Assembly: GCF_020215705.1 (NCBI RefSeq) | Contig: NZ_JAIWNB010000023.1 | Span: 1-64,000 of the forward strand | DNA: 64,000 nucleotides | Direction of reading: 5' to 3' | Origin: Nonomuraea aurantiaca | Lineage (GTDB): Bacteria > Actinomycetota > Actinomycetes > Streptosporangiales > Streptosporangiaceae | Shown here: positions 25,601 to 32,173 of the stretch, one piece after another | Position numbering within the stretch: position 1 is the stretch's first letter | How the letters are laid out: every line of letters starts with the position of its first letter | The notes under the pieces: model-generated | What the model was told of the DNA's origin: nothing | Database searches by the model: none | The model's input: only the letters and a program-made list of their open reading frames with translations | Program-made: the position numbers and the translations under genes

Positions 25601-27244
25601 TCAAGCGACGTTCTGGCCCATGTCGTTGACGAAAGCGCATGCAGCGTCGATACCGGCAACCGAGATCAATCGGCTGCGAGGCCGCAACAGTCCGGCTGTG
25701 CCAACGTGAGCGAGCGCCCGGCATCGGGTAACGAGCCATGCCCAGTCCAGTTCGAGATACGCGGCCAGCGCGCGAAGCCGCTCCGCAGGGCTGTTAGCTT
25801 CGATGACGGAATGCGCGCCGACTTGACCGGTAGCCTCACGGAATTCACGAAGGACGGAGACGCGCTGGGTAGTGTCCACGTGCCACATGCCCGCGCCGCG
25901 GACCCAGTTGGCAAGGATCGCCTGCCCGCCGCCGAGGACGAATCCCTCGACATTGGAATACGCGGGATCATCGCAGACCTTGGCGTGAATCCCCGTTGCC
26001 TCCATCAACGCGATGGACACGAAGAGCAGAACACGCTCATGGCGCGGCGAATCCTGGACGGCTCCGCGTGGGATGCAGAACATCCGCACCGATGCCTGAT
26101 CTCCGGTTGTACTGCGAACCGCACGCAGATAGGCGTACTTGTGGTCGAACAGCAACCATGAGCATGCCTCCTCGCCACGCTGCTCACGAGTCCAGAAGGT
26201 TGGAAGTTCGGGCAGGTTGGTCAGGTTGCGCAGGATATGCCGGGCACAGAAATCAGAACCGAGCCAAGCATGCGACACCCTTCCGAGGTCCGGAGCCGCC
26301 TCACGACTGACTGCTGAGGAGGTGAGCGCCTCGTACTGTGCAAGCTCCTCACGCGAGATAGCAAGCTCCTGATCGTCTGCTTGGAGGCCATCGTCAAGGC
26401 TGGCCGCCGCCCACAGCAGGCCGTACGTGAAATCGTCCAGCTCGTAGGCGCCGGGGATGGCGATGGTGTCGCTGTCAGGAGATTGCGCGAGTCGCCGTCG
26501 CGCCTCCCGAGCATCCATCGCGAAGAACCGCGACTCGCCGGCCGATCGATTGGCGGCGACCACGAGCCCGCGGCTTGTCGCACGCGAGAATTCCGCCCAT
26601 CGGGGGGCGTTCGTCAGTCTCGTCAGGACGCGCTCCCCGGAGGTACTGCCCGCATGGAACTGCATGCGCAAAACTGCGCCCTCCATGGCGCGACCGTCAG
26701 GAAGTAGCGCCGTGGCATCTACACCGAAGTCCGGCGTCGGTCGCGAGAGTTTCAGATCAGGCCATCTCGCTTTGGCGTGGCCAGCGAAGCCGTAAAGATC
26801 ATTCGGCCCGCCGATGAGGGGCAAGTCCGTTCCTAGCTGTGCGAGCAATGCGGTTGCACTGCCCCCCACGAGAAACGTCCTCCGGTCAACGTTCGCCCAC
26901 ACCTGCCCCTCCTCGTCCACGTAGAAGGACAGTCTTTCGGGGGCAAGCGCATCTTGCGATGGCACTTCGATGGCATTTAGGCGCCGGAACCCCAACTGAT
27001 CGAAGCTCCTGCCGGTCAACGCCTCCAAGGCTCGCTGATACGCGGGACGTGGTCGCCCGACTTCTCCGTCCTCCCAGCGCGCGACCAGGCGCGCGTCACA
27101 GGCAAGGCCATGCTCACCGATCGTGCCAGCAATAGCGACCAGCGCTCGCGCGAACTCCTCACGCGATTCGCGCCGCTCCTCTTCACGGATGCGGCGGAGT
27201 ACGGGATTGGGCGTCTTGACCTTGGTCTTGGTGGTCACCGCCAT
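25601..27244 (-). CDS. XRE-family HTH regulator with a large C-terminal domain
   Basis: A 547-residue protein; ATG 27244 is chosen since GAAGG lies just upstream and an upstream in-frame ATG adds only 13 basic residues. Residues about 15-85 form a helix-turn-helix domain (LVARWEDGEVGRPRPAYQRA, LEALTGRSFDQLGF). A hinge with DRRTFLVGGSATALLAQL follows, then about 400 residues in which I see no known domain (WLGSDFCARHILRNLTNLPE, RMFCIPRGAVQDSPRHERVL). Similar two-part regulators occur widely in actinomycetes. It may control the asparaginase/PPC genes downstream on the same strand. Confidence 0.7.
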   Translation of the reverse strand: MAVTTKTKVKTPNPVLRRIREEERRESREEFARALVAIAGTIGEHGLACDARLVARWEDGEVGRPRPAYQRALEALTGRSFDQLGFRRLNAIEVPSQDALAPERLSFYVDEEGQVWANVDRRTFLVGGSATALLAQLGTDLPLIGGPNDLYGFAGHAKARWPDLKLSRPTPDFGVDATALLPDGRAMEGAVLRMQFHAGSTSGERVLTRLTNAPRWAEFSRATSRGLVVAANRSAGESRFFAMDAREARRRLAQSPDSDTIAIPGAYELDDFTYGLLWAAASLDDGLQADDQELAISREELAQYEALTSSAVSREAAPDLGRVSHAWLGSDFCARHILRNLTNLPELPTFWTREQRGEEACSWLLFDHKYAYLRAVRSTTGDQASVRMFCIPRGAVQDSPRHERVLLFVSIALMEATGIHAKVCDDPAYSNVEGFVLGGGQAILANWVRGAGMWHVDTTQRVSVLREFREATGQVGAHSVIEANSPAERLRALAAYLELDWAWLVTRCRALAHVGTAGLLRPRSRLISVAGIDAACAFVNDMGQNVA

Positions 27245-27511
27245 GCCTTCCGCCTGCGTCTTTATGGACTTTGCACGGAGCACGGCAACCGTAACTGTTC
27301 GCTGCCGCCGTCGCTAGACGATTTGCCATTTCAGTGCCGCGTGAGACGCCATCGATATGCCTTGGCCTTTAGCGGTCTCCTTGATGTGGCGCAGGGAACG
27401 CCGCGCCACAGCAGGAGGAAGGGGGCGGAAATGTTACGGAACGGGACACACTGCTTAGTCGGTCGAACTTAGCAGTCTCATGAGGGATTGATATAGCTGC
27501 CGGGAGCATAG

Positions 27512-27859
27512 TCACTGGTCTTGAGCCTGTTGCTCAAGCTTCGTAAGCCTATTGGCGAGGTCCTTCACGGTGGCCTCCAGGATCGATACGCGTGCCGAGA
27601 GGGCGGGCTCAGGGCCACCTTCCTTGCTCGGATCCCGAACGAAGAAAGCCCGACCTTGCTGGGCGACCACCAGTCCCTCAGTCCGCAACTCGCGGAGGGC
27701 GTTCTGGACGGTCTGAGCTGAGATGCCGTAGTCCCGCGCAAGGTCCCGGATCGACGGCAAGCGACTGCCTGGCACACGTTCGCCCGACTCGATGCTTTTC
27801 CGCAGAGCGTCCGCTAGCTGGAGGTATGGGGGGCGGGGGTCGTTGTCGCTAATCGTCAC
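27512..27859 (-). CDS. GntR-family repressor (KorSA-like)
   Basis: A 115-residue protein with a GntR winged helix (PPYLQLADALRKSIESGERV, RLPSIRDLARDYGISAQTV) and a short coiled tail (LSARVSILEATVKDLANRL) instead of a full ligand domain. GTG 27859 is chosen because the conserved domain follows directly; TACGCT about seven bases upstream suggests a leaderless transcript. In AICEs such as pSAM2 a GntR protein (KorSA) represses replication and excision. This copy is divergent from the large rightward operon and next to a candidate operator, which fits the same role. Confidence 0.85.
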   Translation of the reverse strand: MTISDNDPRPPYLQLADALRKSIESGERVPGSRLPSIRDLARDYGISAQTVQNALRELRTEGLVVAQQGRAFFVRDPSKEGGPEPALSARVSILEATVKDLANRLTKLEQQAQDQ

Positions 27860-27911
27860 CTGACCAGCGTACCCGCCTAAACCGTAAGTGTCCTGTAGCG
27901 ACCTATTGCGT

Positions 27912-27928
27912 GCTAGCACAGTACTAGC
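27912..27928. promoter_or_regulatory. Candidate operator for the KorSA-like repressor
   Basis: GCTAG and CTAGC flank seven bases in the AT-richer divergent gap between the GntR gene and the rightward operon. The location and 17-bp palindromic layout fit a GntR dimer site controlling both directions. Confidence 0.5.
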
Positions 27929-28008
27929 TAAGTTGGCACGTATCAGCACAGCCGGAAGATCTGGGAAGGCGGCACAAGCCGCGCGCCGACGGGCTGGAGC
28001 ACTTGATC

Positions 28009-28027
28009 GTTTGAGAACTCAACAGTG
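28009..28027 (+). promoter_or_regulatory. boxA-like antitermination sequence
   Basis: GTTTGAGAACTCAACAGTG resembles the NusB/NusE boxA-type element in leaders and spacers of actinobacterial rRNA operons (known consensus TTTGAGAACT). No rRNA gene is near. It stands at the head of the long rightward AICE operon, whose leader is full of hairpins, so processive antitermination is a reasonable inference. Confidence 0.5.
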
Positions 28028-28108
28028 ACGACGAAGGGCCACCGCCTCCCGCGAAAAGGCGGCCTGTGCAGGGCGTTCGGCCTTGCGCACTTTCTCATTG
28101 CTTGGTTC

Positions 28109-28149
28109 GCCCCGATGGTCGCAGGCAGGGTTCGACTCCCTGCCGGGGC
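28109..28149 (+). repeat. tRNA-like minihelix repeat, copy 1
   Basis: 41 nt. Outer arms GCCCCG/CGGGGC (28109-28114, 28144-28149) and inner arms GCAGGG/CCCTGC (28125-28130, 28138-28143) enclose the loop TTCGACT. A 10-nt bulge (28115-28124) sits between the arms on the 5' side. The total is 12 bp plus a TTCRANN loop, as in a tRNA acceptor/T-arm. Confidence 0.85.
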
Positions 28150-28195
28150 GCCCTCCACCGCTCGTACCTCTGTCCCACACACCCAGGGAGTGCCG

Positions 28196-28351
28196 ATGTT
28201 GTCCATCCGCCTGACCGGAACGCCTGCCGAGGTAGCCGATGCCGTGCTGACCCTGCGCGAGACGTTCTGCATTGCCGCGATCAAAGGGCTATGCCCCTCG
28301 GCGCCTGCGCAGCCCAGTGTCCGCGTCTACGTCGAAGTGGCCCCCGGCTGA
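28196..28351 (+). CDS. Small protein of unknown function (51 aa)
   Basis: ATG 28196 follows AGGGAG by six bases. The product begins MLSIRLTGTPAEVADAVLTL and ends PSVRVYVEVAPG, a beta-alpha-beta-like pattern also seen in small uncharacterised actinomycete mobile-element proteins. It is the gene of the first minihelix-bounded module (repeats at 28109 and 28376). Function unknown. Confidence 0.65.
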   Translation: MLSIRLTGTPAEVADAVLTLRETFCIAAIKGLCPSAPAQPSVRVYVEVAPG

Positions 28352-28375
28352 CCACGCCGGCCTACCAAATCTTTC

Positions 28376-28416
28376 GCCCCGATGGTCGCAGGCAGGGTTC
28401 GACTCCCTGCCGGGGC
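28376..28416 (+). repeat. tRNA-like minihelix repeat, copy 2
   Basis: Identical over all 41 positions to copy 1. It begins 267 bp after copy 1 and precedes the 54-residue gene at 28455. After the outer arm the sequence is ACTGCC rather than GC-rich as in other copies. Confidence 0.85.
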
Positions 28417-28454
28417 ACTGCCAGCAACCAGCCCACCTCAAAGGGGTTCGACTC

Positions 28455-28619
28455 ATGAAACGGCGCAAGGCCATCGAGTTCTACAACCCGGACGGCAGCG
28501 AAAGGCATGTGGGCGACTGCCCGAACTGGATCGCGGCTATGCGACGTCTGCGCCGTGACCTGCGTGAACGCACGGTCATTGTCTACGGCAACGGCCCATG
28601 GCCGTGCTGGGACTGCTAA
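28455..28619 (+). CDS. Small protein of unknown function (54 aa)
   Basis: The product begins MKRRKAIEFYNPDGSERHVG and ends VIVYGNGPWPCWDC. It starts at ATG 28455, with AAGGGG about ten bases upstream. It is basic and Trp/Cys-containing at the end; a C-x-x-C is visible (CWDC). I do not recognise it. It is the single gene of the second module between minihelix copies 2 and 3. Confidence 0.6.
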   Translation: MKRRKAIEFYNPDGSERHVGDCPNWIAAMRRLRRDLRERTVIVYGNGPWPCWDC

Positions 28620-28641
28620 CCCGCATCCGATCTCCTCTACC

Positions 28642-28682
28642 GCCCCGATGGTCGCAGGCAGGGTTCGACTCCCTGCCGGGGC
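28642..28682 (+). repeat. tRNA-like minihelix repeat, copy 3
   Basis: Identical over 41 positions to copies 1 and 2. The preceding bases CTCTACC are shared with copy 4, and the following GCTCCGG is shared with copies 4 and 5. It precedes the NUDIX gene. Confidence 0.85.
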
Positions 28683-28736
28683 GCTCCGGCGCACAGATGC
28701 CGAGATCCACACGCAACCCGACCAAAGGATCCCACC

Positions 28737-29396
28737 ATGACCGCATGCGTGACGTTCACTCACCCCGACGTGTTCGACCGGGGCATTCAAGAGGGCTGGG
28801 CGGACCCGCAGACTGACCCGACACAGATCGACTGGACTCCCCGCCAGACCGCCGCCGCGATCCCGTTCCAGGTGATCGACGGCCGACCGGTCAACCCGTG
28901 CGAGACGACCTGCGTCCGCTATGGCCGCAACGAGCTGGGCCACTGGGGCGAGCAGGTGGCAGCCGACGCCGTCGTCACCGCCCACACCCAGACCGGCCGC
29001 TGGCTGGTCATGGTCGAACGCTCAGACGGGCACGGCTGGGCCGTCCCCGGCGGCTACGTGGAACCTGGAGAGGATCCCGAGGTGGCGGCGGTTCGCGAAC
29101 TCGCAGAGGAGACCTGCCTCAACCTGTCGAGCACATCTCGTCAGGTGCTTCCGGCACGGTACGTGCCGGACCCGCGCGCCAGCGATGAGGCGTGGATGGT
29201 CACCGTCCCCGTCACCTTCAAACTGTGCGCCCTGTTCGCCGTCGATCTGCCCGCCGTGGTCGGTGCCGACGACGCCAAGCGCGCCGCGTGGGTGCGCGCA
29301 AACAGCTACACCGACCTGGTCGCCCAGCTCAAGACCTCTTATGACGGTCAAGTGTTCCGCGCCCATGTGGCCATGCTGCGCGACCTGCTCGGCTGA
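28737..29396 (+). CDS. NUDIX hydrolase
   Basis: A 219-residue cytoplasmic pyrophosphohydrolase of the NUDIX superfamily. The N-terminal 75 residues (TFTHPDVFDRGIQEGWADPQ) form an extension. The Nudix box lies near residues 104-126: GGYVEPGEDPEVAAV followed by RELAEET, with the metal-binding glutamates in place. The substrate (nucleotide, sugar nucleotide or other) is unknown. ATG 28737 is used; GGAT lies upstream. It is the only gene in the third minihelix module and the largest cassette of the series. Confidence 0.88.
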   Translation: MTACVTFTHPDVFDRGIQEGWADPQTDPTQIDWTPRQTAAAIPFQVIDGRPVNPCETTCVRYGRNELGHWGEQVAADAVVTAHTQTGRWLVMVERSDGHGWAVPGGYVEPGEDPEVAAVRELAEETCLNLSSTSRQVLPARYVPDPRASDEAWMVTVPVTFKLCALFAVDLPAVVGADDAKRAAWVRANSYTDLVAQLKTSYDGQVFRAHVAMLRDLLG

Positions 29397-29411
29397 TTCG
29401 GCCGCTCTACC

Positions 29412-29452
29412 GCTCCGATGGTCGCAGGCAGGGTTCGACTCCCTGCCGGGGC
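29412..29452 (+). repeat. tRNA-like minihelix repeat, copy 4
   Basis: Same 41 nt with one change: the outer 5' arm is GCTCCG. The C-to-T change converts a G-C pair to a G-U pair, so the fold is kept. A second small hairpin follows (CCGGC-TGCTCT-GCCGG), shared with copy 5. Confidence 0.85.
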
Positions 29453-29499
29453 GCTCCGGCTGCTCTGCCGGGTCTACCCAACGACGAACAGGACACCCC

Positions 29500-29700
29500 A
29501 TGCTCCCGACCCCCGACTTTGACAGCGACCTGCACACCGGCAGCCAGATCGACCTGGCCAACCCGCCGCAGCACTGCACCTTCCCCATGCAGGTGTCAGC
29601 GGAGCACGGCGGCTACCGAGTCGAATGCGTCGAGTTCGACTACGAGATCCACACCAGCGAAGACGGCGTGCTCACGGAGCCGCCCCACACCACCGCCTAA
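29500..29700 (+). CDS. Small acidic protein of unknown function (66 aa)
   Basis: ATG 29500 starts MLPTPDFDSDLHTGSQIDLA; the end is IHTSEDGVLTEPPHTTA. The composition is acidic with a few aromatic residues and one central cysteine pair (QHCTFP, VECVEFDYE). No family is recognised. It is the gene of the fourth module. Confidence 0.6.
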   Translation: MLPTPDFDSDLHTGSQIDLANPPQHCTFPMQVSAEHGGYRVECVEFDYEIHTSEDGVLTEPPHTTA

Positions 29701-29710
29701 TTGCCAATCG

Positions 29711-29751
29711 GCCCCGATGGTCGCAGGCAGGGTTCGACTCCCTGCCGGGGC
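29711..29751 (+). repeat. tRNA-like minihelix repeat, copy 5
   Basis: Identical over 41 positions to copies 1-3, followed by the same CCGGC-TGCTCT-GCCGG hairpin as copy 4. It precedes the 57-residue membrane peptide gene. No sixth copy is seen in the window. Confidence 0.85.
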
Positions 29752-29797
29752 GCTCCGGCTGCTCTGCCGGGTTCACCAAGCCAAGGGAGTTTCCCTC

Positions 29798-29971
29798 ATG
29801 CAGCCCGCCAAGAGTTTGACTCGGTTCCTGCCCACGCTGGTCGTGATCGGCATGGTCATCTACCTCTTCACCGACCCGCAGGGCGCCGCCGTGGCGTTCA
29901 AGTGGGCTTTTGAGGCGATCGTGACCGGTGCCCAGCAGTTCGCCGAGTTCGTCAAGGCCATCAGGCAGTGA
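29798..29971 (+). CDS. Small membrane protein (57 aa)
   Basis: ATG 29798 follows AAGGGAG by eight bases. One hydrophobic helix near residues 10-30 (FLPTLVVIGMVIYLFTD) and an amphipathic C-terminal stretch (AFEAIVTGAQQFAEFVKAIR) are visible. Similar small membrane proteins occur at this position in other AICE operons, often called transfer or spread proteins; I infer but cannot prove that role. It is the gene of the fifth module. Confidence 0.65.
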   Translation: MQPAKSLTRFLPTLVVIGMVIYLFTDPQGAAVAFKWAFEAIVTGAQQFAEFVKAIRQ

Positions 29972-29986
29972 TCTCCCCAACCCGCT

Positions 29987-30024
29987 GGGGGCGGCCCCCA
30001 TCCGCCAAGACCTGAGCCGCCCCC
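29987..30024 (+). promoter_or_regulatory. Hairpin upstream of whiB with shared loop motif (H1)
   Basis: GGGGGCGGC (29987-29995) pairs with GCCGCCCCC (30016-30024). The loop contains CATCCGCCAAGAC (29999-30011), which recurs exactly in the hairpin before ftsK (33706-33748) although the stems differ. It ends 29 bases before the WhiB start codon. It could be an attenuator, a terminator or a protein-binding RNA. Confidence 0.55.
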
Positions 30025-30053
30025 TTCTCGACTCCCGAAGGAGTAGCACCATC

Positions 30054-30398
30054 ATGGTTCACCGCGAACGCCCTATCCACCCGTCGCGCATGCTGCCTGA
30101 ACAGTGGTCGGCAGCGTGGCGCATCGACCACGAGCCGCCCACGGCGGAGTGCGTCTACGACCCGGACCTGCACACCGGCCCGGCCGGCGAGATCGAACCG
30201 GCCGACGAGCGTGCCGCCCGTGAGGACGTGGCCCGCGAGGTGTGCGCCGGCTGCCCCGTGCGCGCCCGGTGCGAGCTGTACAGCATGCAGGTTCGCCCGA
30301 CCTCCGGCGTGTGGGCCGGCCGCACGGCGCGCGAGCTGGCCCTGTTGGGCGCCGAGCTGGACGTGATGCGTTCCGGCGGCCTGCCGGAAGCGGCGTGA
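30054..30398 (+). CDS. WhiB-family iron-sulfur regulator
   Basis: A 114-residue Wbl protein. ATG 30054 follows GAAGGAG. The four Fe-S cysteines are at AECVYDPD and EVCAGCPVRARCEL (C-x2-C-x5-C), and the turn is SGVWAGRT. Wbl proteins bind a [4Fe-4S] cluster and the sigma factor to tune transcription. AICE-borne copies are common. The C-terminal tail is short and lacks a strongly basic patch, so DNA contact may depend on RNA polymerase. It is co-transcribed with the next gene (TGATG overlap). Confidence 0.92.
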   Translation: MVHRERPIHPSRMLPEQWSAAWRIDHEPPTAECVYDPDLHTGPAGEIEPADERAAREDVAREVCAGCPVRARCELYSMQVRPTSGVWAGRTARELALLGAELDVMRSGGLPEAA

Positions 30399-30649
30399 TG
30401 CGCGCGCCCGGCACCTACACCTCCGGGACTCGGGTCCGCTATCACGGCTCTCTCACCCACGAGCACGGCGAGTACGTCATCGCCGACATCTGCGAGTGCC
30501 CCGAATGCGACGCGGCCGATGCCGACGCCGCGTTCTACCGCATCCCCCGTCAGCCCCGCTACGTCCTGGCCGCCGCACCTGGTGCTGCCGCCTACCTCGA
30601 ACACGTCCGCCCCGCGAGCTTGACCCCACCTGAATGGAGTTCTCCATGA
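30398..30649 (+). CDS. Hypothetical protein (83 aa)
   Basis: Starts at ATG 30398, sharing TGATG with the WhiB stop, so it is translationally coupled. The sequence GTRVRYHGSLTHEHGEYVIA suggests an SH3-like beta barrel, followed by a C-x2-C pair (CECPEC). No family name is recognised. It overlaps the next gene by ATGA. Confidence 0.65.
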   Translation: MRAPGTYTSGTRVRYHGSLTHEHGEYVIADICECPECDAADADAAFYRIPRQPRYVLAAAPGAAAYLEHVRPASLTPPEWSSP

Positions 30650-31647
30650 CCACCCTGACCACCCAGCGGACCCTGTCCGCCCCGATCGCCGGCCCCGTCG
30701 TGTTCGCTCTGGACATGCCGCACGGGCAGATTGACGTGCGCGTCGGTGATATCGACCGCGCCGAGATCGATCTGTCCACCCCGGCCCCGGACGGCAGCCC
30801 CGCCGCCAGGGCCGTCGCTGACGCGACCTTAACCGCCGAGGTACGGAAGATCACGGTTCGTGTACCCACCCCGGACGGCGGTACCACCATCGTCAGTCGC
30901 GGCGGGCGCATGGTCGTCCAGAACTTCGGCCACGTCTCCGCCGGCACGACCATCACCGGAATCACCATCAGCGGTGACGGTTCCGTACACATCGGCGGAG
31001 GCGTCAACGCCACCCCCGGAGTGCGCGCCGTGGTCCGCCTCCCGCGCGGGTCGGCCCTGGCCGTGCACACCAAAACCGGCGAGGTCACCACAAGCGGCGA
31101 ACTGGAGTGGACGCAGTTCGCCTCCGTCTCCGGCAGCCTGCGCATCGATGCCTGCGGCAAGCTCAGCGCCTCCTCGACCTCGGGCGATGTGTCGGCCGAC
31201 TACGCCGACGAGGCCGAGGTGCGCACCGTCTCCGGTGACATCCGGCTCGGCAGGACCGACAGCGCCACCGCCGGCTCTACCTCCGGCGACATCAGCATCG
31301 GCGACTTCGGCGGTTCGGCGCGGCTGCGCACGATCTCGGGTGACATCACCGTGCACGCCACCGAGCCCGGCCACGTCACCGCCAACTCCACATCCGGCGA
31401 CATCCGCGTGACCGCCCCCGCCGAGCTGGCCGCGGCCACCGGCGAGAACGCCCTGACCGTCGATGCCCGCTCGGTGTCCGGCGACGTGCGCACCCCGCGC
31501 CCGATCGCCGGCCCCGCCCGCCCCCGCCGCCCGGCGGCACCGCTGACCAACAGGAGGTCTGTCGTGAACACCGTCTTTCTTCTGCTGTGGCCGTGGCTGG
31601 CGTTCCTGGCCGCCATCGCCCTCGGCTCGTTGCTGTGGAGGCGTTGA
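30646..31647 (+). CDS. DUF4097-type beta-repeat protein with C-terminal membrane segment
   Basis: A 333-residue protein starting at ATG 30646. Residues 150-290 have regularly spaced SGD turns (STSGDVSADY, TVSGDIRLGR, STSGDISIGD, TISGDITVH, STSGDIRV, SVSGDVRT), the signature of the right-handed beta-helix DUF4097 family. The last 28 residues form a membrane helix (VFLLLWPWLAFLAAIALGSLLW). A strong internal ribosome site with an in-frame GTG at 31564 could also make that helix as a separate peptide. Role unknown; similar genes occur in AICE operons. Confidence 0.8.
   Translation: MTTLTTQRTLSAPIAGPVVFALDMPHGQIDVRVGDIDRAEIDLSTPAPDGSPAARAVADATLTAEVRKITVRVPTPDGGTTIVSRGGRMVVQNFGHVSAGTTITGITISGDGSVHIGGGVNATPGVRAVVRLPRGSALAVHTKTGEVTTSGELEWTQFASVSGSLRIDACGKLSASSTSGDVSADYADEAEVRTVSGDIRLGRTDSATAGSTSGDISIGDFGGSARLRTISGDITVHATEPGHVTANSTSGDIRVTAPAELAAATGENALTVDARSVSGDVRTPRPIAGPARPRRPAAPLTNRRSVVNTVFLLLWPWLAFLAAIALGSLLWRR
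31552..31566 (+). promoter_or_regulatory. Internal in-frame ribosome site and GTG
   Basis: AGGAGGT at 31552-31558 lies five bases before GTG 31564, in frame with the DUF4097 gene. Initiation there would give a 27-28-residue single-helix membrane peptide. The site is stronger than most real starts in this operon. Confidence 0.4.
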
Positions 31648-32027
31648 TGTCTCGCATCCGCGCCGCCTTCTGGGACCCCGCCGGCGACCGCTACGGCATC
31701 CCCACCTACCCATGGCGGATGGCGCCGCCGCACCTGCTCACGCTGCGGCAGCTCACCGCCGAAGGGCTTCGACCCGGCGGGCAGGGTGTGCAGGCACAGG
31801 TGTTGTGGCGCTCCCGCCGCCATGGTGCGCCCGGCGTCCGCGCCGCCTACCTGTACGACGTGCGGTTCGCGCTGCCCAAGCGCACCGCCACCGCGCGTCA
31901 GCGCGTCGCCCTCGGCAAGGCCAACGCCGCCCGCCGCACCTGCCCCGAATGCCTGCGCGATGCCGGCTACGTGCTGCTGCGCCACCTCGGAACCTGCCTC
32001 GACTGCGCCAAGGAGGTCGCCGCATGA
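31647..32027 (+). CDS. RRQRL-type zinc-binding protein
   Basis: A 126-residue protein. The ATG overlaps the preceding stop (TGATG). The pattern YPWRMAPPHLLTLRQLTAEG, LRPGGQGVQAQVLW, AYLYDVRFALPKRTATARQR and a C-terminal zinc site (RRTCPECLRDAGY, GTCLDCAKE) corresponds to the RRQRL motif-containing zinc-binding proteins found on actinomycete plasmids and AICEs. Here the motif itself reads LRQL. The role is unknown; nucleic-acid binding is plausible. The C-x2-C pairs are intact. Confidence 0.8.
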   Translation: MSRIRAAFWDPAGDRYGIPTYPWRMAPPHLLTLRQLTAEGLRPGGQGVQAQVLWRSRRHGAPGVRAAYLYDVRFALPKRTATARQRVALGKANAARRTCPECLRDAGYVLLRHLGTCLDCAKEVAA

Positions 32028-32173
32028 ACACCGCCGAGATCCGCGCCGAGCTGCGCGCCCTATGCGACCGCATCGAGACCGAGCTGAACGACGAACACCG
32101 CAACCGTCAGGACATTCTCGAAACGGTCGCCACCGACCTGGACGACCTCATCACCCACCTGGAATCGTCGTGA
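32024..32173 (+). CDS. Small helical protein (49 aa)
   Basis: ATG 32024 overlaps the preceding stop by ATGA. The whole chain is one charged helical stretch (MNTAEIRAELRALCDRIETE, then DILETVATDLDDLITHLES), likely a coiled coil. No family is recognised. It ends overlapping the GTG of the nucleotidyltransferase-like gene (GTGA), so the two may act together as a small partner and enzyme pair. Confidence 0.65.
   Translation: MNTAEIRAELRALCDRIETELNDEHRNRQDILETVATDLDDLITHLESS

Noticed and set aside
28009..28027. A hidden rRNA or rRNA spacer
   Set aside because: Only the boxA-like 19-mer is present; no 16S or 23S sequence adjoins it.
28109..28149. The minihelix repeats as functional tRNA genes
   Set aside because: Only an acceptor/T-arm-like part exists; the 10-nt bulge is too short for D and anticodon arms, and no CCA or anticodon is present.
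28109..29751. The five repeats as a CRISPR array
   Set aside because: Spacing is 226-730 bp, the intervals contain genes with ribosome sites, and no cas genes are present.
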